Positions 25,931 through 36,138 of a DNA stretch of 48,696 nucleotides are shown here, in pieces. Both the position numbers and the translations under genes were made by a program. Each line of letters begins with the position of its first letter. Position 1 is the first letter of the stretch. Source of the stretch: Deltaproteobacteria bacterium (lineage in GTDB: Bacteria > Desulfobacterota > Dissulfuribacteria > Dissulfuribacterales > UBA3076). Below the pieces are notes generated by a model. It was not told where the DNA came from. It ran no database searches and worked only from the letters and a program-made list of their open reading frames with translations. The stretch lies in the NCBI GenBank assembly GCA_003194495.1, contig PQXE01000004.1:70403-119098 (forward strand), written 5' to 3'.

Positions 25931-27448
25931 ATGACAAAGGAAAACAAGACACTTACCACCAACTTTGGCGCACCGGTCGATGATGACCAAAACAGCATGA
26001 ATGCGGGCAACCCTGGGCCTGTCTTGATGCAGGATGTCCATCTGCTCGATAAATTGGCCCATTTTGACAGGGAGCGCATCCCCGAACGGGTGGTTCACGC
26101 CAAAGGCGCTGGTGCATACGGCTATTTTGAGGTAACCGATGATGTGACAGAATACACAAAGGCAAAGTTTCTCTCCAAGGTGGGAAAACAAACTGAACTT
26201 TTCATCCGCTTTTCCACTGTAGGAGGCGAAAAGGGTTCCGCAGATGCCGAGCGGGATCCGCGCGGATTTGCGATAAAGTTTTACACCGAAGAAGGAAATT
26301 ACGACATGGTTGGAAACAATACCCCGGTATTCTTCATCCGTGATCCACTAAAATTCTCTGATTTTATCCACACACAGAAGCGTCATCCAGCAACTAATCT
26401 AAAGGACCCGGATATGTTTTGGGATTTTCTCTCTCTAACACCCGAGTCCATCCATCAGGTGACTATACTCTTTTCCGACCGGGGCACCCCAAAGAGCTAC
26501 CGCCACATGAATGGCTACAGCAGTCACACCTATAAGTGGTACAATGACAAGGGTGAATACGTGTGGATGAATTACCAGATCGAGACCGAACAGGGCATCC
26601 GGAACCTCACCCGTGAAGAAGCGGCTCGAAAGAAGAGCGAGGATCCCGACCACGCTACCCGTGACCTGTACCGGGCGATCGAGCGAGGTGAGTATCCAGC
26701 CTGGACAGTTTATGTCCAGATCATGACCCCTGAACAGGCCGAGGGATACCGTTTTGACACCTTTGACATTACGAAAGTCTGGTTTCATGGAGACTTCCCG
26801 CTGATCCCGGTAGGTCGCATTGTTCTTAACCGCAACCCGAAAAACTACTTTGCTGAGGTGGAACAGGCAGCCTTCTCTCCCTCCAACTTCGTACCTGGTA
26901 TTGCCGCCTCACCAGACAAGATGCTCCAGGGGCGTCTCTTTAGCTACCACGACACTCATATCCATCGCCTGGGACCAAACTACCACCTGCTGCCGGTAAA
27001 CTCGACCAAGGCATGTCCGACGCAGAACTACCAGCGGGACGGTTTCATGCGCGTTGACTCCAACGGCGGTGGTAGCCCGAACTACTATCCAAACAGCTTG
27101 GGCGGCCCTGCACCTGATCCGACAGCAGGCGAACCCGCTTTCGAGGTATCAGGGAAGGCTTCACGAGAGCCATACACCCACCATAATGACGATTTTTTTC
27201 AGGCCGGGGAGCTTTACCGAAGGGTTATGACAGACGAAGATCGTGATCACCTGATCGGTAATATCGTAGATCACTTGGGCAATGCAAAAAAACGAATCCA
27301 GCTACGCCAAACAGCCCTTTTTTACAAGGCTGATCCGGATTACGGCCGTCGCGTTGCTGAGGGACTAGGGCTGGAGACTGAGGAGATCGAACGATTGGCA
27401 GAGATGTCTCACGAGGAACGGGCCAGGGCTACCGACTGTAATCATTAA
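25931..27448 (+). CDS. katA: Monofunctional haem catalase
   Basis: The enzyme converts H2O2 to water and oxygen in the cytoplasm. At 505 residues it is a small-subunit (clade 3 type) catalase. The catalytic His56 lies in [16 protein letters not shown]. The distal Asn region is in [31 protein letters not shown]. The proximal haem ligand Tyr339 lies in [19 protein letters not shown]-region residues are plausible. GAAAGGAGG precedes the ATG. The gene follows a perR-like regulator and a Fur/PerR-type operator, so peroxide induction is likely. Confidence 0.96.
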   Translation: MTKENKTLTTNFGAPVDDDQNSMNAGNPGPVLMQDVHLLDKLAHFDRERIPERVVHAKGAGAYGYFEVTDDVTEYTKAKFLSKVGKQTELFIRFSTVGGEKGSADAERDPRGFAIKFYTEEGNYDMVGNNTPVFFIRDPLKFSDFIHTQKRHPATNLKDPDMFWDFLSLTPESIHQVTILFSDRGTPKSYRHMNGYSSHTYKWYNDKGEYVWMNYQIETEQGIRNLTREEAARKKSEDPDHATRDLYRAIERGEYPAWTVYVQIMTPEQAEGYRFDTFDITKVWFHGDFPLIPVGRIVLNRNPKNYFAEVEQAAFSPSNFVPGIAASPDKMLQGRLFSYHDTHIHRLGPNYHLLPVNSTKACPTQNYQRDGFMRVDSNGGGSPNYYPNSLGGPAPDPTAGEPAFEVSGKASREPYTHHNDDFFQAGELYRRVMTDEDRDHLIGNIVDHLGNAKKRIQLRQTALFYKADPDYGRRVAEGLGLETEEIERLAEMSHEERARATDCNH

Positions 27449-27505
27449 ACTAATAGCTAACTGCTAAAGGCTAATCGCTTAATTTAGGAATAAAGGAGGT
27501 ATGAA

Positions 27506-27805
27506 ATGGCACATACAGACGATTTCTCTATGGCCAACAGGGACGAGTGGATAATCGATGCCTCAGTGGCCTCGGTTGAGCACCACGCTAAGGACCTGAT
27601 CTTGACATTGAAGGCTAACACTGAGTATCCGATCAGACCGCCAAAAGAACCATCACTACATGAGTTGAGAATTCGAAATTTTACCAGGGATGTCGAAGTC
27701 GGTTGGCCGATTTTTGGAAAAAAATTCGAGTGTCTCATTGGTTCTATAATTTATAACCGTGAGGGTCTGACCGAATTGACAGAAAAGACAGATTTCCACG
27801 ACTGA
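27506..27805 (+). CDS. Small protein of unknown function downstream of katA
   Basis: The 99-residue soluble protein has a perfect AAAGGAGG site 6 bases before its ATG, so it is probably expressed, perhaps with katA 57 bases upstream. Its segments (WIIDASVASVEHHAKDLILTLK, HELRIRNFTRDVEVGWPIFGKKF) contain no cysteine pair or motif that I recognise. AGCTAAT-type repeat units fill the katA gap. Confidence 0.6.
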   Translation: MAHTDDFSMANRDEWIIDASVASVEHHAKDLILTLKANTEYPIRPPKEPSLHELRIRNFTRDVEVGWPIFGKKFECLIGSIIYNREGLTELTEKTDFHD

Positions 27806-27951
27806 GGAAACTACATATCGCAACCGGACCTCACTATCCAACAGGAGGAATATCAAGGAGCAGAACTCAAGGACTGGAGCAAGGATAAGTGAGGTCCAGA
27901 TTGATGGCGTGGGTGGCCGATTTCCGTGCTGACAAGAATCTTGCAATAGCT

Positions 27952-28974
27952 CTACTTTAATCGTGTTTCGATTGTTTGGGATGCCGCCTTGGTTTCACTC
28001 TTGATCGAACGTAGTGCGAGCATGGCGTATACTACTGCTGAGGGACGACCGTTAACAGGGTAGCCTGCATCCGTCTGAAAACACATCAAGGCACGCGAGT
28101 TGCGTTCAGTCCACTTACCATCCACCGGACCAGGATAGTAGCCTGCTTTTTTCAGCGCAAGCTGCATTGCTTCGACTTGACCACCAGGCTGAAACGATTT
28201 GTACTCTCCCAGTTTCTTACGGAACTCTTGAGGATTAGCCCACCCTGCTTCGATACAGGATCGACAGTTGATTTCGAAATAGCGTGAAAGATGAATCATT
28301 ACTGCTGCTTCTGTGATGCGCCGCTGTGCGAACTGCGGACCTTCATTCAAAGTATTGGATATGTCCAATTCAAAAACGTCATCACTATCTTCAACCCTCA
28401 ACAGGACTTCTGTATCATTGCGGCCAACAGCCAAACTGATCGCTGATGCATGCAGTACCCGCCCGTTCGCAACCGAAACGAAATCGCCGGCAATCACGTC
28501 GAACCGTCGACTTGATCCGATACCGAAACGAATATCACCAAGTTGCACATTAACTCCTCCGCCATTTTTTTTAACGTTTAAATCATCCTGGGTCCATGCA
28601 CCCGAAAGCACCAGATGGTTCGATTTTCTGTTCGCGTTCTTAACGTTATCGGTTGTCGACTGAATTCGGTTGGTGCCAAGTTTACTGATTGCTGTGTGGA
28701 TCCACCACTGTGCGCCATGACTGAGCCGACGGTTCTTATAGCGGCGTGGGACCGTCTGATCCCTGATCTTGTCAACATAGACGGTCAGACGCGGTTTGTC
28801 GGTTTGATCAATCAATTCACCGAGGCAGGCCAATCCTTGCGAGTATTCAGTCATAACCGGCATGGCTTGTTCCAAGCTGGTAGCTGGATAACCAGGGCTT
28901 ATGGTAGTGGTGCAACCAGCAGTGCCTAAGGCGGTTGCTATGGCGATCACGGCGGCAAATAAATTGTAATTCAT
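27952..28974 (-). CDS. Lipoprotein with C-terminal peptidoglycan-binding domain
   Basis: The 340-residue protein has a signal peptide with a lipobox-like TAGC at Cys21. A central domain (LTVYVDKIRDQTVPRRY, ISKLGTNRIQSTTDN, LVLSGAWTQDDLN) resembles the CsgG-like fold of secretion and curli-assembly lipoproteins. At the C terminus VEAMQLALKKAGYYPGPVDGKW...ALMCFQTDAGYPVNG is a PG_binding_1 domain. It may anchor an envelope complex to peptidoglycan. AAGGAGT lies 8 bases before the ATG. The CsgG-like reading is tentative, and the PG-binding part is solid. Confidence 0.65.
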   Translation of the reverse strand: MNYNLFAAVIAIATALGTAGCTTTISPGYPATSLEQAMPVMTEYSQGLACLGELIDQTDKPRLTVYVDKIRDQTVPRRYKNRRLSHGAQWWIHTAISKLGTNRIQSTTDNVKNANRKSNHLVLSGAWTQDDLNVKKNGGGVNVQLGDIRFGIGSSRRFDVIAGDFVSVANGRVLHASAISLAVGRNDTEVLLRVEDSDDVFELDISNTLNEGPQFAQRRITEAAVMIHLSRYFEINCRSCIEAGWANPQEFRKKLGEYKSFQPGGQVEAMQLALKKAGYYPGPVDGKWTERNSRALMCFQTDAGYPVNGRPSAVVYAMLALRSIKSETKAASQTIETRLK

Positions 28975-29084
28975 TTCCTGTACTCCTTTGCTTCATAGGG
29001 GCCAGGCGTCCCAAGATGTCTCTATTTAATCCCGTCAAGAAAGTCCGCCCAAAGGGCGCTAAGTTTAATCATCTGGTTACAGGT

Positions 29085-29924
29085 TCAGTGAGGACCAAAA
29101 AGGAACCCGAAAACTCGCTTTCCCATCCGGCCTCGATGCATACATTTCATGAAAGAGTGATTACATCCGGGGAGTACTTGGAAGTCATACTCTGTATCCA
29201 TATTATGTGCGCCGGCGGCATCTGCCATGGCATGGATCCAGGCTCTGCCCCGTTCCAGTCTGGTAGGGCCCTGCTGACAATCTATCTTTTTTGACTTGTT
29301 TAACTCGATATTGCGATGGACATCTCTTTTCCCCACGATTACACATACCGGTATGGAGAGGATCCGGGCGGGCTCAAAGGTAATATCGTGTAAACCCTTT
29401 GCCTTTTTTATGCCCCGCGGATACCTTACTTTGGAGTCAGGAAAGGTATACCAGCCTGACGCTGCTACTACTATGCGTGCGGTATTTTCAGGATATGCCA
29501 TGGCGTATCTATGAACAAACTGCCCGCCGCCGGAATAGCCAAACATGTAAAGTTTATCCGTGTTGGCACTGGCGAGGGAACCAACCTCGGCAATGATCCT
29601 GTTCAGCGCATGATCAGCGCGATCGCCTTTCCCCTTGCGCCCCAATCGCTGAAAATCGCCAAAACGGTCTTTGGGAAACAGCGGAGCAACAAGGACGACT
29701 CCGTAGCTTTCGGCAAAGGATGCAAATTCTTGTGCATGTTCTCTTGCCATACGTTTAACACCATGGACGGTAATAAACACGGGTGCGCCCGCACTCCCGC
29801 CACGAGGCACATAGAGAAAATATTCTTGTTTTGGATCGTGGATCAGGTTCCGAGACAAGACTGTGCCAACATCCGGCAATGTATGAATCGTTGAAGGAAT
29901 TATATTTTTCATCCTCCTTTCCAT
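29085..29924 (-). CDS. Alpha/beta-hydrolase (esterase/depolymerase-like)
   Basis: The 279-residue protein has the hydrolase core: PVFITVHGVKRM (oxyanion region), the nucleophile elbow FGYSGGGQFVHRYA with a central Ser, a probable acid region after IPVCVIVGKRD, and the catalytic His in PGCNHSFMK. The closest pattern is that of PHB-depolymerase/feruloyl-esterase-like hydrolases. No signal peptide is evident. It lies 48 bases after an ABC transporter gene on the same strand. The start could be the ATG at 29924 or 29912, since an AGGAGG lies between them. Confidence 0.7.
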   Translation of the reverse strand: MERRMKNIIPSTIHTLPDVGTVLSRNLIHDPKQEYFLYVPRGGSAGAPVFITVHGVKRMAREHAQEFASFAESYGVVLVAPLFPKDRFGDFQRLGRKGKGDRADHALNRIIAEVGSLASANTDKLYMFGYSGGGQFVHRYAMAYPENTARIVVAASGWYTFPDSKVRYPRGIKKAKGLHDITFEPARILSIPVCVIVGKRDVHRNIELNKSKKIDCQQGPTRLERGRAWIHAMADAAGAHNMDTEYDFQVLPGCNHSFMKCMHRGRMGKRVFGFLFGPH

Positions 29925-29972
29925 ACAACATGAAATCCGTATATTTGAATGAATGGGACTGCCTGAAAAATC

Positions 29973-31637
29973 TTAATTTGTGCCTTGGCCGAATTGTTTC
30001 TGAGTTAATACCTCAACCAGTCGACCATCTTCCATGCGCCAGATGTAATCAGCGCTTGCCAGTCTTTCAGGATTATGCGTCACCCATAATATCGTGCCTG
30101 TGAATTCATTGAGTATACGCTCCAACGCAATGCCGGCTTCAGCATCCAGATGGGCATCAGCTTCATCCAGGAGCAAAAGGCAGGGGTTGCCAAGAATTGC
30201 TCGAGCTAGGCCGATGCGCTGCCTCTGACCGAGAGACAGATTATGTCCTTCCTCAGTCACACGGGTATGTTCGCCTTCCGGCAGTTCAACCAGCACATCA
30301 TGGATACTACAGAGGTTCCAAACCCTGTTAATTTCTTCAGCAGGGGCCTTTGGCCATCGATACAGCAGATTTTTCCTTATTGTCCCACGGAGCAGGGGAA
30401 GATCAGGACTCACCATGCTGATAGCACGCCGTACTGACTCAAGACTATGTGTGGCGAGGTCTTGACCATCAAGAAAAACTTTTCCCTTATCTATGTCGAT
30501 GAGACGGGCTGCCAGTGATAGCAGGGTTGACTTGCCTGCACCGTTTGGACCCACAATTACGATCATCCTGCCCGCTTCGGCCGTGACGGTTACATTTCTT
30601 ATTATTTTTGCCAGGCTCACATCCCTGAATTCCAGACGACCAGGACCGGGTTTAAGGTCAGTCGCCCCAGGCCGCTCCTGCACCAATGAAGGTGTACGAA
30701 GAAAATCCATGATTTTTTTTGATGATACCTTGGATTCCTGCCAGTATTCATACACCCTGCTCAAATCACGCAATGCCGGAACCAGGAGCCCTACAATGGT
30801 CATGGCAGCTACCACGGTACCTGGTGTCGTATGTCCGACACTCACCTCATGTGCTCCCTGCAACAGCACTGCACCGCTGGCCAGTGCGGTGGTACTTTGT
30901 GTAACTCCGCGCATCAGACCAATTTTCCTGGCTCGTGCCACAAGGGCATTGGTAAGACGCTCACTCTGACGATGAACACGCCGCTGTTCGCGAGCAGACT
31001 GACCAAAAATCTGCACTACTGCCATGGTGGCAACCTTCTCGTTGACATTCGCAGCAAGATAGGATCGGCGGCGTCGGCTTTCTTGTACTGTTTCACGAAT
31101 GTATTTGCCCAAGCTGACAGCATAAAGAGCGCCCAAGCCGAGTATCGTTGCCACTACAATGGCCAACATCCAATTGAGTATGGAGAGCGCCAGCAGGGCG
31201 CAAATGGTTGTGATGCCGGCGATCGTAATGCGAACCAATCCCAGGCTAACCCACCTCTTGAGGGCATTGAGGTCTCCAATGAAACGGAGCACAATTGCAC
31301 CCCGGCTACGTTTTTGCAGAGCACGCGGGGCAAGAATGCTCAGATGTTCAAAAAGGATCATCCTGATCTGATGGATATAGCTCTGGCCCATTTTTTCAGC
31401 ATCGATTCGCTCCACCATCCTCAGCCAACCAATACATCCTGCAACAACTACCAGTCCCAATCCGACCTGGATCATCAGGTCGGATTGAAGGACTTCCGAT
31501 TCGGTAATAAGGCGATCAAAGGCCAACCGTACTAACAGGACAGTAATAATCGTGGTAGCGGCTTGAGCAAGACCGTTCGCCACCAATCGAAAGAAGATTC
31601 TGATGCGAGTTCCTTTTATAATAGATGGAAGATTCAT
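29973..31637 (-). CDS. ABC transporter, fused permease and ATPase (half-transporter)
   Basis: The 554-residue protein has an N-terminal transmembrane domain of the exporter type (residues 1-300, with about six helices) and a C-terminal nucleotide-binding domain. Walker A is GPNGAGKST, the signature is LSLGQRQRIGLARA (LSLGQ instead of LSGGQ), and Walker B is LLLLDEADAHLD. The switch His is in LWVTHNPERL. A homodimer or heterodimer exporter is expected, but no partner lies here. It sits 18 bases after the P-loop ATPase gene and is likely co-transcribed with it. Confidence 0.85.
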   Translation of the reverse strand: MNLPSIIKGTRIRIFFRLVANGLAQAATTIITVLLVRLAFDRLITESEVLQSDLMIQVGLGLVVVAGCIGWLRMVERIDAEKMGQSYIHQIRMILFEHLSILAPRALQKRSRGAIVLRFIGDLNALKRWVSLGLVRITIAGITTICALLALSILNWMLAIVVATILGLGALYAVSLGKYIRETVQESRRRRSYLAANVNEKVATMAVVQIFGQSAREQRRVHRQSERLTNALVARARKIGLMRGVTQSTTALASGAVLLQGAHEVSVGHTTPGTVVAAMTIVGLLVPALRDLSRVYEYWQESKVSSKKIMDFLRTPSLVQERPGATDLKPGPGRLEFRDVSLAKIIRNVTVTAEAGRMIVIVGPNGAGKSTLLSLAARLIDIDKGKVFLDGQDLATHSLESVRRAISMVSPDLPLLRGTIRKNLLYRWPKAPAEEINRVWNLCSIHDVLVELPEGEHTRVTEEGHNLSLGQRQRIGLARAILGNPCLLLLDEADAHLDAEAGIALERILNEFTGTILWVTHNPERLASADYIWRMEDGRLVEVLTQKQFGQGTN

Positions 31638-31655
31638 GGACTTGCATGTAAGTGC

Positions 31656-32741
31656 TTAAAAGTTGACGCATTTGTTAATTCTTTGATTTGAACACAGTTC
31701 ATGCACATTATCGGCAATAGCCGGACTGCTGAGGGTTTTCGCAGTCAATACCTGGATATTTATGGCTTCCTCAGCTTCTCGCATGGCCAGCGGAGATCTA
31801 GTTAGGGCACCACTCAGGGCAAGTACCGGCACATCCAACTGATTTAACCATTCCACGCCTGCCTTCCCTCCCATGGCTTCACCAGCCGCAAAAATCAGAC
31901 CATCCACTTTATTTTTCAAGGCTTTTGACGAAAGAAGTCTAGCGGTCTCTTCCTGATACAGTCCGTCTGCAATCTCCAGGACAATGGCATCCACACCCGC
32001 ATTTGCTAAATTGCTCGTCAATACGTTTAAGATGTTAACAAGCTGGTCAAAGGGAATACGATAAGTAGAGGGGAAACCGGCATCTATAAAATCCAGGACC
32101 GAATCAGCGCCGGAATCTTTCATAAACCAGATGTCACCACCCGCACCTGTTCCGGTAATCTTGGCAGCGCCTATTTTCATTCCGGATCCTGTCAATCCCT
32201 TAATAAGACTGGCAGCGGTCGTGGTTTTGCCGGCATTCATACTGGTACCTGCGACAATCAGGGTGAGGGGCCGGGTCCTGATGTATGCAGTTTCTTGCAG
32301 GGCAAATTGTGATAAATTTAGTGGTTGTCCTTGGATGTCACCCAGTATTCCAATAGGATCAATGATGGTGGGCGTTTTCATTGCCTCATGCTTGGTCAGG
32401 AACTGCGATGCTACTCCACCGGCAGCGACAAGATGACACGGAGCTAATGTGTCGGGGATTATGGCCTCGAATTGATCCGGAGCGTAACGATTTCCGTATA
32501 CAACCACAATTTCATCTCCGACGAACATGCGCGCTCTGCGGCCATTTGTCAGCTCAATCCGCTCATGTTGACCAATACCCTCCACACGGGCAAGTACGAT
32601 ATCACCCACCTTTGGAATAGCCTTATCAATTAATACATGACAGGCATTGAAATCTACCCGATGGGTAGTATAGGCAGCTTTGGCCCTGGCGATACGCTCA
32701 CTAACAATGTCTCTTGAGTTTAAAACAACTTTAGTTAACAT
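31656..32741 (-). CDS. P-loop NTPase of unknown function (DUF1611-like)
   Basis: The 361-residue protein has a preceding beta-rich domain with VLARVEGIGQHERIELTNGRRARMF. A P-loop follows (VAGTSMNAGKTTTAASLIKGL) of the kind seen in dethiobiotin-synthetase-like ATPases, then KITGTGAGGDIWFMKDSGADSVLDFIDAG and DAIVLEIADGLYQEE. This resembles the C-terminal part of DUF1611/BioD-like proteins. The gene is first in a group with an ABC transporter and a hydrolase. GGAGG lies 6 bases before the ATG. Its substrate is unknown. Confidence 0.6.
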   Translation of the reverse strand: MLTKVVLNSRDIVSERIARAKAAYTTHRVDFNACHVLIDKAIPKVGDIVLARVEGIGQHERIELTNGRRARMFVGDEIVVVYGNRYAPDQFEAIIPDTLAPCHLVAAGGVASQFLTKHEAMKTPTIIDPIGILGDIQGQPLNLSQFALQETAYIRTRPLTLIVAGTSMNAGKTTTAASLIKGLTGSGMKIGAAKITGTGAGGDIWFMKDSGADSVLDFIDAGFPSTYRIPFDQLVNILNVLTSNLANAGVDAIVLEIADGLYQEETARLLSSKALKNKVDGLIFAAGEAMGGKAGVEWLNQLDVPVLALSGALTRSPLAMREAEEAINIQVLTAKTLSSPAIADNVHELCSNQRINKCVNF

Positions 32742-33241
32742 ACATTCCTCCTCTTTTATGATGTCGTTGTTAACTTCTATATTCTCTCATCAACTTATTA
32801 TGCTATGAAATATATAACTTGTGTTAAACAATAGAAGTAAATATTTCACAAAATTAAATCGACTTATTTCCAATGAGTCAGATTTATTAGCGTTCTATTT
32901 CTTACCATCTACTCAGTTTAGAAATCTCCATTTGCCATATTTAAAGGCATATATGTGATATTCAACTAGTAACAAAAAGAACTATGTCGTATATATTACA
33001 AAGGATACAGAAATGTCCTCGTAAGGAAAGTAAATATTTCACAAAATTAATAGGAAATAGTTCACATGTTAAAGCATGGCTGGGTTGTGTATGCCCCAAC
33101 CTCAATTAATATGCTTCTCGCGAAGGTTTTTTAACACCTACCTATCAATCAAAGCCACTGAAGCGCAATTGGGGGGAATACGTATTTTGGTGTAAGTAGA
33201 ATTACCTATAGGGAGACTGGTTGGTGAGTTAAGTGGTGTAT
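32742..33241. other. 500-base AT-rich gap with a 23-bp direct repeat
   Basis: AAGTAAATATTTCACAAAAT plus TAA occurs at 32835-32857 and 33028-33050. No gene is seen. The left part should hold the promoter of the P-loop ATPase operon. The repeat could be a pair of binding sites or the border of a small insertion. Confidence 0.5.
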
Positions 33242-33898
33242 TTAGTAGTTATCAGATGTATATCCTTTTTCGATAGCGTATCTTATAAGCTCGGGGGTGC
33301 TTTTCAGTTTCGCTTTTTTCATTATATTTGCCCGGTGCTTCTCCACGGTTCGGACGCTGACAAACAGGAGATGTGCAATTTCTTTATTCGTCTTTCCTTC
33401 AGCAACAAGCTTTATAACTTCCCTTTCACGCGGGGTAAGAGGATCTGAAGAAATCTTGTGCTTCCCCCGACAGACCTGGACCAAATCATCTGTCAATTCC
33501 TCGGAGAGAATAGGCGATATGTAAGTCTTTCCTTTTCGAATCCTTTCGATTGCAGAAAAAAGATCCGTGTCAGCGTCTTCTTTCAGGACGTAGCCTTCAG
33601 CACCGGCAGAAATGGCGTGATACAGGTATTCCTTGCTTTTATGCATGGTAAGGATCAAGATTTTTATCGCTGGGTTAATTACCTTAATCTCATGGGTTGC
33701 CTCAATCCCCCTAAGATTTGGCATGGATATATCAAGAATCACCATGTGCGGGGTCAACTTCCTAAGTAGATTAAGGAGTTCGAGCCCGTCGTTCGCTTCT
33801 CCGGCAATTTCGACATCATCCATTTCCTCAAGAATTTTCTTGATACCCTGACGAAACAACACGTGATCGTCAGCTATTACAATTCGGTAACCGTCCAC
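33242..33898 (-). CDS. NarL/LuxR-family response regulator
   Basis: The protein of about 218 residues has a receiver domain (YRIVIADDHVLFRQGIKK, phosphoacceptor Asp in MVILDISMPNLRG, Lys in YVLKEDAD) and a C-terminal LuxR helix-turn-helix (LTPREREVIKLVAEGKTNKEIAHLLFVSVRTVEKHRANIMKK region). The start is the GTG at 33898, where TAGTG overlaps the stop codon of the kinase gene. An upstream extension of 23 codons lies entirely inside the kinase. It is coupled to the HisKA_3 kinase and is its likely partner. Confidence 0.9.
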   Translation of the reverse strand: MDGYRIVIADDHVLFRQGIKKILEEMDDVEIAGEANDGLELLNLLRKLTPHMVILDISMPNLRGIEATHEIKVINPAIKILILTMHKSKEYLYHAISAGAEGYVLKEDADTDLFSAIERIRKGKTYISPILSEELTDDLVQVCRGKHKISSDPLTPREREVIKLVAEGKTNKEIAHLLFVSVRTVEKHRANIMKKAKLKSTPELIRYAIEKGYTSDNY

Positions 33899-35928
33899 TA
33901 TAAATCTTTTCCTTCCGTTATTGGGATCATAAAGGTTATTTGGGTACCTTTTCCTTTTTGTGTCCATATCTTAAGGGATGATCCCACCATCCGAGCACGT
34001 TCATGCATGGCGGCCAATCCCATACCTTTTTCAGCCGGGCTTCTAGCCGAAATTTCTTTGACATCGAATCCTTTACCATTGTCTTTTACAAGGAATAAGA
34101 CCATCTTATTTTGCTTTTTTACCACAATAGAAACGTGTGTAGCCTGGGCGTGCTTTCCGATGTTTGCAAGAGCCTCCTGAAAAATCCTGTAAATGATAAT
34201 CTGGGTTTCACCTGAAAATAGATTGTCTACGTCCTTGATATCGTGTGGGACTTCAATATTAAAGTGTTTGCTGAAATCACTAATCAGCCGTTCTAGTCCA
34301 GCGGCCAGACCCAGGTCTTCCAGGATCGAAGGACTCAAGTCACGTGAGAGCCGGCGAACATTTTCAATGATTTGATTCAGGTATTTTCGCGTTTCATCAA
34401 AGTCTTCAATAGGTGATGTTTCCTCATTTCTCATTTTTCTTTGGATCGTTGTCAGCCGGACTTTCAACAAAGAAAGGGATTGTCCCATTTCATCGTGCAG
34501 TTCCATAGCGAGTCGTCTTCGTTCTTTTTCCTGCTCCATAAGTATGTGGGAAGAAAGATGCCGAAGCCTGTTTTCCGATTCGATCAGCGCCTTTTCTGCC
34601 AGCAACCGTTCTTCAATTTCGACAATAAGCTTCTTATTTAAATCTAACAGTTCTTCGGTTCGTTCCGCAATCCGCTGTTCCAATTCATCGTGAGCTTTCT
34701 GCAATGCGACCTCTGAACGCTTACGTTCAGTGATATCCCGAGCCGCACAAACAATGGCCTGAATACTCCGGTTATCGCGCATAATTGCTGCTGAAAAAAG
34801 AACGGGTATTTTTGTGCCGTCTTTGGTTAAATAGGTTTTTTCGATATTGCCGACAAAGCCTTTTAAGAGTAATTCGTCAATTAGTAAAATCTCTTCCGAT
34901 TCTCCCCGAGCAAATATATTCCTTAGAGGCCTCCCTAACAGTTCATTTCTTTTGTATCCCAGTAAGTTGAGCGTCGACTCATTGACCATGGTAATCACTG
35001 CGTCAGAATTTATAACGATGAGGGTGTCGAGCATTGAGTTAATGATGTTGTCGAGGTAAGATTTCGAAACGGTTATTCTGCTCAAATCATAGGTCATTCT
35101 ATTAAAGGCTTGGGCCAGAATACCGACTTCATCTTTGGTTTTAATATCTATCTTTGTGTCGAGTTTCCCTTTTCCAATCTCAAGTGCTGCGTCCTTTAAT
35201 CGAATTATCGGTTTTGAAATCGAACGGGAAATCGAGAATCCCGCAGAAAAAGCCATGAACAAACAAAGAATGGTTGAAAAAATGATGGTTCTGTTGGCGC
35301 TTGGTATATATATTTCTATAATTTCAACGACATACTCCTGCATCTCTTCATGTGCATCTTCCCTGTAACTGAGAATAAGTGGGCGTATGTTGTTTATATG
35401 ATGCGAGTCTATGGTCTTTACCAGATAATCATCCGCCTCATTCGGGAGCCGGTATGCCAGATCCATGAAATGCATCATAAGACCTTTGTACAGAGAGAAC
35501 TCTTTTTTCAGCGGGTAAAGCCATTCTTTCAACTCCTCTTTCTCGGATTCTTCCAGTCCTCCATTCCTATTATCAGCGGCTAACTGAATGGCTGTTTGGG
35601 TTGCCTCTATGCCGAAAGTCAAGCATTGTTCAAAGTTGTCTAAGTTCTTTTTGATATCTCTTGCAGACTGATCTAACATTTGTTTCGTATCCGCAGGTGG
35701 AGCTTTTAGTCCGTACATTCGATCAATTAGTCCCCGGGCAGACATTTGACATCTTTCTATGGCAAGGAGCATTTTATCCGATGATTCAACTTCAAGAATC
35801 GAACTTTCATTCAATTGCCGGACCTTGTGTTTGATCTCATTGAATTTGATCATGGACAAATACCCCACAAAACCCATCAGCAAAGCGATAATGAAATATC
35901 CGAAAGTCAGTTTATGATAGATTTTCAT
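33898..35928 (-). CDS. Membrane sensor histidine kinase, NarX/UhpB type
   Basis: The protein of about 676 residues starts MKIYHKLTFGYFIIALLMG at the ATG at 35928. A longer frame exists but lacks support. It has transmembrane segment 1, a helical periplasmic sensor domain of about 190 residues, and transmembrane segment 2 (IIFSTILCLFMAFSAGF). A HAMP domain (LEIGKGKLDTKIDI), a PAS domain with a PAC tail, and a coiled coil follow. Then comes HisKA_3 with the phosphoacceptor in ERRRLAMELHDEMGQSL, and a HATPase domain (DNGKGFD, GMGLAAMHERA). The ligand is unknown. Confidence 0.9.
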   Translation of the reverse strand: MKIYHKLTFGYFIIALLMGFVGYLSMIKFNEIKHKVRQLNESSILEVESSDKMLLAIERCQMSARGLIDRMYGLKAPPADTKQMLDQSARDIKKNLDNFEQCLTFGIEATQTAIQLAADNRNGGLEESEKEELKEWLYPLKKEFSLYKGLMMHFMDLAYRLPNEADDYLVKTIDSHHINNIRPLILSYREDAHEEMQEYVVEIIEIYIPSANRTIIFSTILCLFMAFSAGFSISRSISKPIIRLKDAALEIGKGKLDTKIDIKTKDEVGILAQAFNRMTYDLSRITVSKSYLDNIINSMLDTLIVINSDAVITMVNESTLNLLGYKRNELLGRPLRNIFARGESEEILLIDELLLKGFVGNIEKTYLTKDGTKIPVLFSAAIMRDNRSIQAIVCAARDITERKRSEVALQKAHDELEQRIAERTEELLDLNKKLIVEIEERLLAEKALIESENRLRHLSSHILMEQEKERRRLAMELHDEMGQSLSLLKVRLTTIQRKMRNEETSPIEDFDETRKYLNQIIENVRRLSRDLSPSILEDLGLAAGLERLISDFSKHFNIEVPHDIKDVDNLFSGETQIIIYRIFQEALANIGKHAQATHVSIVVKKQNKMVLFLVKDNGKGFDVKEISARSPAEKGMGLAAMHERARMVGSSLKIWTQKGKGTQITFMIPITEGKDL

Positions 35929-36138
35929 GTTGCCGGTATCCTTTTTGATTTGAAAAATCTTCAACCAGGAACTAGACCCCCAACGAAGCGCGGCGACCCA
36001 AGATGAACGTATTGAACAGACGATTGCAAAGCTCCAATTATGACTGTTCAGAGTATAGCACACCTGATACGGGATATAAATTTCTTGGCTGGTTTGCCAA
36101 ATGCAGAAACAAAGTCTTATGGCGACAGGCTGCTTCTC

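Noticed and set aside
30831..31535. 234-codon plus-strand frame opposite the ABC transporter
   Set aside because: It lies entirely antisense to the permease domain, has no ribosome binding site, and encodes no recognisable motif.
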